From positions 435,072 through 499,071 of the forward strand of contig JAFEMH010001293.1 in the NCBI GenBank assembly GCA_022495995.1: DNA of 64,000 nucleotides. The letters are read 5' to 3'. Source of the DNA: Adenophora triphylla var. japonica (lineage: Eukaryota > Streptophyta > Magnoliopsida > Asterales > Campanulaceae). The notes under the pieces were generated by a model that saw only the letters and a list, made by a program, of their open reading frames with translations, did no database searches and was not told the origin of the DNA. The position numbers and the translations under genes are program-made. This document shows, piece by piece, positions 51,432 through 63,942 of this stretch (its first letter is position 1; each line of letters begins with the position of its first letter).

Positions 51432-54400
51432 TTGATGCCATTACCTACTATAACTAAAGCAAACATTGTACTTGGTAAAAACATGTCCATAAGAATTAAC
51501 ATGGTAATTCATGTCCCAAGTCAATGCACACACTTAGCTTAAGCTATAGATTTCTATACTATCTCGAAAGTTAAATACTTACAATATGGAAGGTATAGAA
51601 ATGCATTCAGTGCACTTAAGAAATTGTGAGTTTAAGTTCAAAGTGCTGTTTAAACTGAATGTTTAAACATCAATTCAAAATAGTGATTTTAAGTTAGAAA
51701 ATATTTGAATGAGGTTATAAACCATAAGAGGTTTCATTGTTCTACAAACAATCAGTTTGATATGAACAAGGTTTTGGAACCAATGATGCATTTTCATTAC
51801 TACCAATGCGGTTACACTTACAATGGTAGAGAAGCAAAATACAAAGGTTTCAAAAAAGAAGAAAGTTGGACAAAAATACATGGAGTGCGGTCCAACAAAA
51901 CAAAAAGGAGTTCAGCAAAAAGGATAAAGGAATTACAAGAGAAATCCTAATGCTGACGCGCGGTCGGTGCTGATGCGGTTGATGTTGATGGCGTGCTTGC
52001 TCTCTTGGTTGATTGACTTCTTGCTGGGGCAATTGCGGTTATGAAGGTACGAAGGTGAGCTTTCACCTCGATATTTCTTGAGGGCTCTAAGGTCTTCAAC
52101 CCGTCTAGCAAGGGTAGTCTCAACGTTCGTAGTGCGGTTCTGATTCGGCGGCGCGGTTCCAACGGCATCAGCGGATCTAGTGTTTCCATCAACACTCTCC
52201 TTGATCTCGAGTAGTGAATCCTTCAATGCGAGGCCTTCAAAGAATTGTAGAAGGTGAAGATCTCATTACGGATGGCCACCGTTTGAGTAGATAGAGCATC
52301 TCTCAAAGGTTCTAGGTCAACGATTACATCAGTTGACTTCAATTCTTTGATGGAGTTGTCAATTTTAAGGTTGAAGCTTGCCTTGAGGTTCTCAAATCAA
52401 GGAAATGTCACCATCAAAAGTGGTTACCTTGCTCTTTGATCTTGTCTCCCACTATGTTGAGGTCAACATTGATTCTATCTTTTAGGGAGTCCGGTTTAGT
52501 GAAAATTTTGAGTGCAGGTTATCCAACGCGGTTTGGATAGGGGCGGGCGAGGTGGATGCTTGCTGCGATTGAGGATGGGAATCTTCAAGGGTTTTCATGA
52601 AAGACACCCCGAGCAAACGACTGGTGAAGAAACAAACTAAATGATAGCTTGGAGAGCATCTCTTGGAGTTGAGTCTTTGAAACCGCATCACCCGGTAACT
52701 TTGAGCACTCCGGAGTAGCTAGATCTTCTTTAAAGGCTTGGAAGCATTCGGTAAGCTGCGGTTTTGACGGCTTCCATGGAATGGTTACTCTCCCCCTTAA
52801 TGGCATCAAACAATTGGGATTTCATGGTTGGCCATTTCGGCGGTTTGAGCATCAACCTTGGCATGAGAGCGGTTGGAGGCTTCCAGGTTGGCATTGGATG
52901 CGGTTAAGGCCAGTTAGATTCAGGTTAACTTAAGCATGTGGCCTTGGTTTACAACCAAGCGTGATTGAATCGGTTGGAGGGTGGAAAGAATTTGAAGGTA
53001 GTCGGAAGGGCGGTTGAGATGGATGGAATTTGGGTTATTGAGGAGGTGGTTGAGATTGGGTTGGAGGTGCGGTTTGGGATAAGGGGTTTAGGAGGGTTTG
53101 GAAAAAGGCGGTGGCGACGATAAAGGGTGAAGCGGTTGGAGGAGGAATAGGTTGAGTTAGTGGTAAAGGAATAGAAGCGGTTGGAATTGGGATGGAAGGA
53201 ATGGGTGCGGTTGAGGGTGGAATGTTGGTGGTTGGAATCCCAGAAGTTATGGGGTTAGAATCAGAGGAGGAACTTGTATGGGCTGTATGGACAGAAACAG
53301 GAGGGGTTTTTTGTTTGGATGGTGAGGTTTGAGGAGGTGGAGTAGGAAGGCGGTCAGGAGTAGGGGATTTTTGAGGTGGGGAATTTTCAGGAGGAGGAGG
53401 AATATTGACGCGGTTTGGGGATGGTGTTTTCTCGCGATTAAGGTTTGAAATGGAGATAGCTGGGGTATGATGAGAATAAGGATTTGAGTGAACGCGGTTT
53501 GAAGGATGGGGGGAATTGGAGTGGTTGGAATGTTGAGGTGAGGGAGTTGGTGATTCAGATTGGTATGAAGAAGAATGAGATTTAGAAGGGGATTTGGATG
53601 GTGTATGGGAAGAGGAATGGGAAGAAGATTTAGAAGAAGATGGAGAAGGGGAAGGTTGATTTCTAACTCGTTGAAGAAACCGCTTGGGGCCTTTGGTTGG
53701 AGTATTCTTTTTGGCAATCTGTTTAACCCTCTTAGGTTTCTCCCCCGAGCGGTTGCGGCTGCTTTGCAGTTGAGGAGGAGAGAGCGGTTTAGGGGTAGAG
53801 TTTTGGTGGTGAGGAATGATGGGAGCTGTTAGGAGATTGAGGTGGGTGTTGGAATAAGAGTTTGGGTTTGGGGCGGTTGAGAAGGTGGCGGTTGGGGAAT
53901 TGGTTCCTTTGTTTTACCTGGCGGCACCCTTCTCGGCTTGCTTCCTCTTTATTCTATCAATCTCACTGCATAGTAAGCGGCTAGCTCCTCATCCGTCATC
54001 TTGGCTAGCTCGGCTTTGAGTTTCCTTTGCCTTTTTGGCCTTGGCAATCAATGGAGGAATAGATGCATCTTCCTCTTCTTCTTCTTCTTCAATCACTTCA
54101 TCCAGAAGTGTCATCTTTTCTTTCTCTTTCCTTGGCTTTTTCTTGCTAGGGCTGCATCGAGATGCACCACGCGGTTGGGTAGGTGCGGTTTTGGTTTTCT
54201 TTACAAGTGGTTACTGCGGGAGCTTTTCTTTTCCTTGAAACCGCCTTTGCGGCTTTAGTCGGAGCCCTTGGCCAGCGGTTGCGAGGTCATCTCAACAAAT
54301 GGTTCTTTGGGTTGGAAGGTATCGGCATCATAAAGGGTTACTGTAATCATCATTGCCAAAGGAAAATGCGAAGGAGTGCAAAGTCTTGAGCCTAAAGATT

Positions 54401-56513
54401 CTTCAACTCCCCGGTGGTAGCAAATGTCGGGGTAGTAGCCTTCATTTCTTCCAAGTGTTGATAATTGGCAAATAAGGCGGTCGGCAATCTTCCAAAGGGT
54501 CTCCACCTAGTATTGACATCCTTGGATTTCAGCGATAAGCATCTATACTGCGGCGGTTCCCTCATCAAGATCTTGGGCCAATGTAGCTTCATGCCATGAA
54601 AGATGGCACGTAATACGCAGCGATGAGAAGTGAAGTTGTTGTGGTTCCCTGTCTTTCCACAAGCAGATTTTCCAACTATGTAACACAAATGGCTCATCAT
54701 CTCTCCAAATTCTCTCCTAGCTATCTTCTTGTAGCTACGACAAGGAATCCAGTCTTCCGGTGAGGGTTGAGCAAGTAGCATCCTGAACCTCCTGGGATAC
54801 TTCAACCTGGAGCATTTGATACATGGAAGTCAAAAGTTCCTCTAATATCCGGGTAGTCAATAGAGACTTTGAACCCTTCAACAATTCCCGCTAAGTCCCG
54901 GGTATCTTGGTTCCATATCCCTTTAAAAGTTCGATCTCTCCCTTACGTGCGGTTTGGTAGAATTGATCAATAAAGAGAGGGATGGTAAAGGTTTCTTTGT
55001 TTGTTGAAGAGGGGAAGGATTCGAGGCTCTCATCTTCCTTATCATCTCTCTTCCAAGAGCATCGATCTGCAATTCGGGTTCATTGATTTCCCACACCTGG
55101 TAGGAAATACTTGGTATTCTACAAAGAAAACACACAAGTTAGAATATCTTAGGAAAATCACGGTTCTGGCGGTTGGTGCACACATGCGGTTGGCATTAGT
55201 GCGGTTTTGGGAAATGAAAATTTCCAACCTCAAGGAAAGCTGTGAACACGGTAGGAAAACAAATAGAAAAATACAAAAGTATATTTACTTAGTACGTGGC
55301 ATTGTAATCCAAGATTATCCCACAGCTTGCAAGCGGTGCTTAGAGAGGAAGGTTATGGTGTCCAGCCTATATACTTAGTAACACTTAAGTAATTTTAGCA
55401 TGCGGTTTCAAAAGAATATGCGGTTTTGAAAACATGTCATGCGGTTCTGAGATTGCGGTTGAAGAACCAAAAACACATGCGGTTTTAACAATGCGGTTTT
55501 GAAACAAACATAAGTAATTATATGTGCGGTTTCATAACATGCGGTTCCATGAATGATGCGGTTCAAACAAGCAACATAGGCAAATTTTTCAGAAATTTTC
55601 TAAGTATGGAAAAATAAGATTAAAAGTTAGGGCAAACCAAAACATAAAAACTTTCTGAAAAAGATGATGAACAGTAACTTGAGTGCATGAAGAACACGAA
55701 GAACATCAAGAACAAAGATTTTGAAAAAGTTAACCAAAATGAACAAATAACATGTCAAAATGATCACATTGAGCAGTAGATTACTAATATAACAATAAAA
55801 TTATCTACTTTACTCAGAATCACCCAGAAAATGAGCAAATCATAAAGTGGGTTTTCGAAACAAAAATCTTCAAAAGTTCAAAATCAGTGTCCTAGATGAT
55901 CATTGATCATAAAATAAAGTATATAATCCTAATCTAGTCAAGATTCCGAACATAACCCAACAAATTTCATGCAAAATGGTTAAGAAATGAAGAACATATG
56001 AACAAAAGTTAGGTTATGGTGTTCGAAGCTTAAAAGGTTCATCAATGGCGGATATGAGCAAGTTAAACAAGTATGTTTGCAGAAAAGTAAGAGGATTAGA
56101 GTTTAAGAAATCATACCATGTCAAAGATTGATTGTTTGGGTGCCATTGACTTGAAACACTTAGAAACTTATGAGGTTTTGAAGAAAAAGTTTGGTAGAAG
56201 CTGACAGATAGTACGGCAGAGAGAAGACAATAAAAGTTTTAAAAGGTGACTTATGTCTTCTATATATAGGAAAAAGTTAGGGTTTGGCAGTTGAAAGGAC
56301 CGTTTAGTTTCACCCACTTAGTGAATCATTGCAAAGCATGCACCCTTTCAGCTTCAACACGTCAAACAATGACGGCTGACATGAAGGCCATTAAATGCTA
56401 ATGTTCCCTTTGCATTAAATGCTTTCAAATTTTAAAATTTCGTGGGGAAACATTTGCAAATAAACCCTTAAAGAAAAATAAGGACTGAAAAATAAATAAA
56501 GGAATTTGAACAG

Positions 56514-56545
<32 letters not shown>

Positions 56546-56783
56546 AGATAGAAAATACTCCAAGTTGAAACGCGGTTGAGATCAGCGGTTGAAGCTGCGG
56601 CATGCGGTTTTGAGTGATGCGGTTGACTGCAGGGCGGTTGGACATACTTGCGGTTTGATGCACGCGGTTTCAACAATGGAATTGCAACTATACTTAACAC
56701 ACAAGTTAGTTAATAAAAAGAATGGAATTTATTTAAGTTCAAGCATACCCATTTCTCCTGCGAGGAAAGAAAACCTCTTGGAG
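51432..56783 (-). pseudogene. Extra 3' coding region of the SIRE-like element (env-like position)
   Basis: Decayed frames on the minus strand. 54805-54392 holds RFRMLLAQPSPEDWIPCRSY and FHGMKLHWPKILMREPP; 54506-54255 continues it in another frame. 53717-53250 is proline- and serine-rich in at least one frame. 52809-52482 and 52226-51933 are charged, coiled-coil-like pieces (e.g. TTLARRVEDLRALKKY). SIRE-lineage elements carry such an ORF between pol and the 3' LTR, sometimes called env-like. I see no signal peptide or clear membrane segment that would support an envelope role. 55380-56560 is mostly A/T-rich non-coding with many GCGGTT words (nine in 55402-55563). Confidence 0.5.
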
Positions 56784-58134
56784 TCAAGAGCCTTTGTGAG
56801 GATATCGGCAATGCAGTTTGTACGTCCCCGCGTACTCTAAATGGATATTCCTCTTCTCCACATGGTCTTTGAGGAAATGATACTTGATATCTATATGCTT
56901 GGTCTTGGAGTGCATGACGGGGTTGTTAGAGGCTGAAATAGTTGAAGTGTTGTCACACATGATGGGGCAATTCCCTTCATAGATTCCATAGTCTACCAAG
57001 CTTCTTTGCTTCATCAAAGGATTTGGCCAGCAACAACTACCGGCGACAATATACTCGGCCTCTGTGGTTGAGAAAGCTGAAGCTTGCTTCTTCTTTGGCC
57101 CAAGCAACTAGTCTATTTCCAAGGAAATGACAAGTACCACTAGTGCTTTTCTGTCAATAGTACAATTTGCATAATCTGCATCTGAATAACCTACAAGATC
57201 GAAATTCGAATCTTTGGAATACCGAAGTCCGAGGTTAGTGGTTCCGGATAAATAGCGGATTATACGCTTGGCTACAATAAGATGTGCTTCTCTAGGATGC
57301 GCAGTAGCGAGCACATACACGTGGAACCACTTAAACATAATATCGGGCCTACTAGCGGTTAAGTAAAGTAATGAGCCGATCATACCTCGATATAAAGTTT
57401 GATCAACTTTCTTACCTTTGAGATCTTTATCTAGCTTATTGCTTTGGTGGCCATAGGAGTATCATATGCTTTAGCATTTTCTAATCAAACTTCTTTATCA
57501 ACTCCTTGGTGTATTTGGCTTGGGTGAGGAAAATACCTTCTTCGCATTGCTTGATTTGAAGCCAGGAAGAATGTTAATTCTCCCATCATGCTCATCTCAA
57601 ACTTGCTTTTCATTAGCTTTTCGAAACGCTTACAAAGCAACTCATTAGTGGAACCAAAAATAATATCATCGACATAAATTTGAACAAGTAAAGTATGCTC
57701 ATTATATTTGGCAATAAAAAGAGTTGTATCAATTTTACCACGTTTAAATCCTTTTTCTAGTAAAAATTTAGAAAGAGTCTCATACCAAGATCTTGGAGCT
57801 TGCTTAAGTCCATACAAAGCTTTTTGGAGTTTGTAGACATGATTGGGAAATTTGGAGTCTTCAAATCCGGGAGGTTGGGCAACATATACGGTCTCTTGAA
57901 GTTCAAGTTGAGGAAAGCACTCTTCACGTCCATTTGATATAACTTGAAACGCTTGAAGGAGGAGTAGGCTAAGAAGATCCTAATAGCTTCCAATCTTGCA
58001 GCTGGAGCAAAGGTTTCATCATAATCAATTCCTTCTTCTTGCCTATATCCTTGTGCAACCAACCTTGCTTTATTCCTAGTGATGCTTCCATTCTCATCCA
58101 TCTTATTCCTAAATACCCACTTAGTTCCTATCAC
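56784..58134 (-). pseudogene. SIRE-like reverse transcriptase and RNase H
   Basis: Pieces in order: 58134-57757 with GTKWVFRNKMDENGSI, ARLVAQGYRQEEGIDYDETF and YQMDVKSAFLN; 57817-57485 with MYGLKQAPRSWY and VQIYVDDIIFGST, the YVDD catalytic box; 57383-57108 with GSLLYLTASRPDIMF and the RNase H start GYSDADYA; 57107-56784 with STTEAEYIVAGSCC and MHSKTKHIDIKYHFLKDHVE. The motifs DETFAP, YVDD and DADYA are intact, but frameshifts separate the four pieces. Confidence 0.9.
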
Positions 58135-59812
58135 TCCTTGATCTGAGGTCTAGGCACCAAAGTCCGGACCTTGCATCTTTCATTGGTTGAGTTCTTCTTG
58201 CATAGCAACAACCCAAGCCCGGAATCTTGGAGTGCTTCATCAATCTTCTTGGGTTCAACTTGAGATAAAAGAAAGTATGCTCGTCATAATTTGATCTCCT
58301 TGTTTGAACAGGAAAAGCAGATCACCAATCACATTAGTGAGGGGGTGGCTAGCGACTTCACGAACCTCAGGGGTAAGTGCGGTTGGGTGAGGTTTCTTTG
58401 AAGATCTTGATTGGAACATCGTTAGATCCTTGGCGAAGTCATGGAAGGTAAGTTGACGAAGAGGTTCTATAAGCTGGATAGGGGAATTCTCAACTTCATC
58501 TTCCCTTGCGGTTGCATACGGAGAGGGTTCTTCGGTGCGGTTTCAAAATTGCGGTTTTGGGGAATTTCGGTTGAGGGTCTTTGGATTTTGCGGTTGAGGT
58601 TCGGGTGCGGTTTGAGATTCACTGGTTCATTATGCTCAACAAAATCATCGGCAACATTTGGAGCCAAATGTGGCTCAAGGAGAGAATGCTCATCAAAAGT
58701 AACATGGACGAGACTCTACTATTTTTAAACTAGTTTTATTGAAAATACGAAAAGCTTTAGAATGTTTAGCATACCCAACAAAAATACCTTCGTCGGCCTT
58801 GGCTCCGAATTTACCTCTATTTTCTCTTCCGTTGTAGAGAACAAAACATTTGCGGCCAAAGATCTTGAAGAAAGCAATGTTGGGGGTTCTTCCTCGCCAA
58901 AGCTCATAGGGAGTCTTATTATAGGTTTTGTTGATGAGGGAGCGGTTACGAGTGAAGCATGCGGTATTGATAGCTTCGGCCCGAAATGCGAGGCGGCTTT
59001 GCTTGAGATATCATTGTCTTTCCGGCCTCAATCAACGTCCTATTCTTCCTTTCCACAACCCCATTTTGTTGTGGAACACAGTGTGGAAAAATTGTGATCA
59101 ATCCCATGGTCATCACAATGTCTTGAGCAACAGTTGTTCTTGAATTACTGTTCCATTATCGATCGAACACTAACGATGTCGTCTTCTTTTTGAGTTTGGA
59201 GCCGTCTAAATAGTGCGGTGAGAATCTCATAACGATCATCTTTGGAAATCATCATCTCAACCCACGTATATCTTGAATAATCATCCACCACCACTAAGGT
59301 ATATCTATTTCCTCCAATCTTTGGCGGTGGTTACGGGTCCAAACAAATCCAATGTGAAGCGATTGTAAGCATCTTGAAGTTGAAGGAGCGGTCTTCTTCA
59401 GTGAAAGACGGCGTGTGGCTGCTTACAGTGGCATGCCTTTGCATTTCTCTGGATGGTGGTCGGCCACTTTAGGTAAACCACGAACGAGGTTTTCCTGCCA
59501 ATCTTTGCAAGATACTTGAAGTTCAAGTGGCTCAACCTCTTGTGCCATAGCCAACTATTTTTCGCTCACATTCTTAGCTACAAAACGAGAGATTAGTAAT
59601 ACTACATGCGAAATTTAGATCAATAATGTAAATATTACTCTTACGAATCCTGTGGTAGGGTGACCGGAAATGCTATCTTTGATAAAGCAATTTGATGACG
59701 TGAAGTTGCAAAGCATTCCTTTGTCGCAAAATTGAGAAATTGAAAGGAGGTTGTGCTTGAGTCCATCGACAAGTGAAACCTTCTCAATGGTTAGGTTTCC
59801 TCTCCTTATCAC
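58135..59812 (-). pseudogene. SIRE-like integrase, broken
   Basis: 59812-59615 carries EKVSLVDGLKHNLLSISQFC, the stretch before the copia integrase zinc domain. Short integrase-core pieces lie at about 59300-59020 in changing frames. 58907-58725 has FFKIF-type and LPTKVFLLGMLNILKLF remains of the C-terminal part. The variable linker before reverse transcriptase (58370-58640) is full of GCGGTT on the plus strand. No intact catalytic triad can be read. Confidence 0.65.
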
Positions 59813-61397
59813 ACCATATCCGATGGTCTTGCCTTTGTTGTTGTCACCAAAGGTTACGGATGGACCACTTGCTTCAACGACATCTTCAAGTAATGATCTA
59901 TCTCCGAGTCATATGTCTTGAGCGGCCCTTTATCAAGATACCATTCATTATCCTTGGAGTGACCGGCCATGAAGCGAGAGGACTGAAATGTAAACATTAA
60001 GAACGAGGTCCCCCTTTATTCCTTGGGTCTGAAGTTAGCAACCCTTTACGACCCACACTGTTTGACGGAAGGAGGTTTGCTCTTCTGGCATTGGGTGTGA
60101 ACCGCATAAAGGCATTCTGCGGCCTTGTGACCTAAACCATCACACACGAACATTTATAAAAGCTACAAGCATCATGAGGTTTTACTAACTCCTTACTCTT
60201 CTTAGGAGTTGCATGCGGTTTGGGACAAGGAAGCGGTTTGGGAGGTGCGGTTCCGGCTAACATTCCAGTGATATAAAGGGAGCAGGCTTTGGTTTGACCA
60301 CGTATTTCACAGGAACGCTATTCTTGCTTTTGAAGGCGGGAGGAGCGGTCGAAGAAGAGGCGCGGTCGAGACCTAGAGTTAACGAACCGCCTTTTCCACC
60401 GAAGCGGTTGGAGCGGGGATTCTACCAATTCCATAAGCCATTTCCTCTTCGGGTGCTTCCACGAATTCTTAGGTTTTAACAGAATTCTTCCCATATTGCT
60501 TTCCTTTAGGAGTAGACATAATTTACTTGTCTTGCTTTACCCTTTCCCTTAGCATGCTTCTCCTTGAGAATTTCTTTAGTTAGTTACGGAAATTCCTCAT
60601 CCTTTTCACTCGAGGATGCACACTTCTCCTCTTCCTCGAGATCCAAACCCTAGACCATCCTTAGTTCCGGGAGGAACTTGGAAGTCCATGATTTTATCCT
60701 TGGTGGATTGAGACTTGAGCCACGAATCAATAATCTTTTGGCGATCGTCGATTTGGGTTACCAAGTCATCATTCTGAGTTGAAGTGCGGCAACCTTAGTT
60801 TCAAGGATGCGGTTTTGATCGGCAAGAGGAGTCATCTGTTTGATTTGGTCCTTAAGATTAGAAATTTCGAGACCTCATCACGGTTTTCTCCGTCTTGTAT
60901 AGATTAAGTTCATCATGAGCTAAGCTTAAGGCTTTCTTAAGATTTGAGCTTGATGGATCACCATTTCGGCTTCCTTGAACATCCTTTCATGTTCCATGGG
61001 AGAAACCTCTTCCACCACCTTTTTCAAAATTTTCTTCTTTGGAATAGTTTTTGAAGGTGGAGCATTTGTAGGAGGAAAAATGGGACGTGAATACGAGCAA
61101 TTTCCTATCTTAATGCTAGGAGTAAGTTTGATATCATCATCAATTTAAAATTTGGAAGTTTTGTAGAAACCTCCTTTTCTTCCATATCTTGCAACTCAAA
61201 TGACTCAGAATCGATTCATCGGAAGCATACGCAACTAAGCGAGAGATTAACCTCTTCGGTTTCATCATCACTTCCATCATCGAAGTCTTGTTTCAATCCA
61301 AGTTGCTAATTCCTTGGAATTCTCTTCCTCCTCGGCAACCATTCCCTTGCGATGAGAAAATTTCGAAGGAGAGGTTTTCTTTTTCATGTATTCATAT

Positions 61398-62377
61398 TTA
61401 GAGGCTGCATGGACACTCGGATGCAAAGTGGCCGGGTTTTCTACAATTGTAGCAAACTAGATCACTCTTTTTCTTTGTATCTCCGGCCTTAGAAAACGTT
61501 GCGGGAGGTTTGCCTTTTTGAAAATGATTTTGTGAAAGGTTTTGAGGATTTTCTAAATTTTGGAATCTTTTCACAAACATGGCAAAATCATCATCATCCA
61601 TCTCGATGAGTGATGAGGTTGATATGGAAGGATCGGCGGTTTGGTTGGATGTAGATGGTTTCTCCTCTTGTTCCACTACGGACATGGAAAGCGATTTGGT
61701 TTTTCCTTCAATCTCTTCAATATGATTTAATTTTAATTCATAGACTCTAAGATTGGCGTACTGAAGTTACTTAACGACCAAGTACCCAAAACTTTGGAGT
61801 CTTCTAAAGAGGTAGCCTTATTTACCCATTTAGAACCTAAAGCGAGATAGGAAAGTCATATTGATTTCCTTATCGGTTAAAGTTTTGCCAAAGAGATCTA
61901 CAAAGCATTAACTACCTCAACATATCGGTCGTAGGTTTGACGCAAGAGTTTCGTTGGATTTTACATTGAAGTTGTTGTATGATCTTTCGACATATAATTT
62001 GGTTTCCTTGCATTCATCATCACCTTCGAGGTAGCTCTCAATGGCATCCCACATACGCTTTGCGGTTTTGAGGTACATCACTTTACGTAGAGTTGATACG
62101 GGGAGGGTTCCGAAATGATGTGCCTAGCCTTCTTGTCCAAGGCAACCAATCTCTTCTCTTCATCCGACCACTCTTCTTTTGGCTTTTTGACCTCTGGAAT
62201 TGTTGCCTTTGGTGGTTGCATACGTGTTGGCCTTCATTGGAACTAACGGGCCATTGATCACGCACTCCACCGGCATTTCATCTATAGTTTCCAAATGAAT
62301 AAGCATTCGGCACTTCCGAGATGTCAAAGTGGTCTTAGATCCAAGATTGGAATGTGTGAATAGTTAACGGTAGTCAT
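61398..62377 (-). pseudogene. gag: SIRE-like Gag, frameshifted
   Basis: It starts at ATG 62377 (MTTVNYSHIP). Frames then read EEWSDEEKRLVALDKKARHI (about 62190-62120) and RMWDAIESYLEGDDECKETK (about 62065-62000), both typical of SIRE-lineage Gag. 61685-61398 ends with the intact knuckle CYNCRKPGHFASEC (C-x2-C-x4-H-x4-C). A long variable tail with coiled-coil character continues toward 60000. Gag forms the particle and binds RNA. Confidence 0.8.
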
Positions 62378-62450
62378 TGTCTTTGTGTTTGCCGTATCGA
62401 ATCGGCACCTGTTTGTTAAGCTTGAAAAACGGTGGTTTTAAAATGTGTTA

Positions 62451-62463
62451 GCTCGATACCACT
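62451..62463 (-). other. Primer binding site of the SIRE-like element
   Basis: On the minus strand AGTGGTATCGAGC follows the LTR end. It is TGGTATCAGAGC with one base missing, so initiator tRNA-Met was probably the primer. Confidence 0.7.
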
Positions 62464-63937
62464 TGTTGGTCCCAAAGGTGGCAACAAGGGTGAAAATACA
62501 GCTAGAGGGGGGTGAATAGGCTGTTTACAAATTTTTCGCCCTCTTTTAAAAACTAAACCTCTTGCTTACAAAATCCTCTTGCGATTGATAATAGGCTGCA
62601 AGTGATGATGTAAAATGCACGGCGGAATAATAGAGTGTAAAGCGGTTTTGAGGCGGTTTGTAAAATGCGGTTTTGGTGGTGCGGTTTTGGGAAGCGATTT
62701 ACAAACACGTGTGGTTTTGACTTTGTTAACTCCAAACACTATTTCACAATAATGGATAACTAAATAAAGATCAAACGAGACAAAGATAAATAATTAGCAA
62801 GCACAAGAAATATAAATGCGAAAGTAAGAACACGCTATTTGGAGTGGTTCAATCGATAAACGATCTACGTCCACTACCAAGATGGTTAGTCTTGGATTTC
62901 TAAGAAGAGATTTTATATTAAGTATTTGAGAGATTACAAAAGTACAATAAAATCTTTTCTATGAAGAACAAATCCAAAACTATAACCGAGTGTATCTCGA
63001 AGTGTTTAATCTATGTGATTAAAACAAATGAGGTGAGTGTGTGAGAACAAGATCAAGGCTCTTTAAATGCGTGAGATGTAGAGCTCAATGATTCTTGAAA
63101 GTGTTAAGGCTTGATTTTACGGGCTGGGAATATTTCTTGAAGTTTGAAGATGAAGATTCAAAGGGTTGAATAATTTACGGGGCGAGCTTGGCTTCTATGA
63201 ACCACGGCACTTCTCAAATTCTCAAGCAATCTTCAAATGGTGAAGATTAGGGGTATTTATACCCAAGCATCAAGAAACTAGCCGTTGGATACAAAGGTGT
63301 TGTAAGGACGGTACTTGATGCAATCCTATTGGTCCACGGCAACCACTTTTGTCCTTTGAGTGCATTGCTTTGCAGATAAAGGCGATCGGGCTCATTGCAG
63401 CGATGAGGTTAGGACACTGTCACCTTTTCAAGATCCTTGCGAGATCTTTTCGACATTGAATCACGTGACAAGATATGGTGGTTGACTTTTGATATTGCGA
63501 CGTGGATTCCAACGGATAAAAAGTTGTTAAGCAGTAGCCAATCATTGGATGCGGTTGGTGAGGCGGTTAGGAATGTGCGGTTTGCTACACCGTGGGGTTG
63601 CTTAGATGCGGTTGCTCATGAACTACAAGGATGAGGTTCGACGGCGGTTGCATGCGGTTGGTTCAAATAGGCGGATTCAAGGTGGAACTACACTTGCGGT
63701 TACGGAGTGCGGTTCGTAGGGCGGTTTTGAATGCTGCTGGGCTGCAACCTTGCTTCCGATGAATCTTGTGCCATCTTCAAGCCTAAGATTAACCTATTCT
63801 ATAAAATGGACTTAGCTAAAAAATTGAAGTCTAAGCTTCATTACATAGGGTCCTAAAGTCCTTAAAATAGATAGGAGGTTATGAGTATCAATCAAATCTA
63901 ATACAAAATAGGAGGGTTAAAACATGCATACCCAACA
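62464..63937 (-). repeat. 5' LTR of the SIRE-like element
   Basis: On the minus strand it runs from TGTTGGGTATGCATG at 63937 to GGGACCAACA at 62464. GCGGTT clusters lie at 62640-62690 and 63545-63725, matching those in the other LTR. Confidence 0.9.
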
Positions 63938-63942
63938 CCCAT

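Larger units (their letters stand above)
49952..63937 (-). mobile_element. SIRE-like Ty1-copia element, 14.0 kb, decayed
   Basis: LTRs at 62464-63937 (5') and 49952-51417 (3'), starting TGTTGGGTATGCATG and ending GGGACCAACA on the minus strand. Both flanks carry CCCAT (49947-49951 and 63938-63942), a perfect 5-bp target duplication. Order on the minus strand: primer site, gag, integrase, reverse transcriptase, RNase H, then 5 kb before the 3' LTR with an extra decayed coding region. That size and the extra 3' region fit the SIRE/Maximus lineage. It interrupts the Tat element. Many frameshifts make it inactive. Confidence 0.9.

Noticed and set aside
53247..53717. 156-codon Leu/Pro-rich minus-strand frame resembling a membrane protein
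   Set aside because: The residues follow from T/G-rich simple sequence, and another frame of the same strand gives a Pro/Ser-rich linker that fits the element better.
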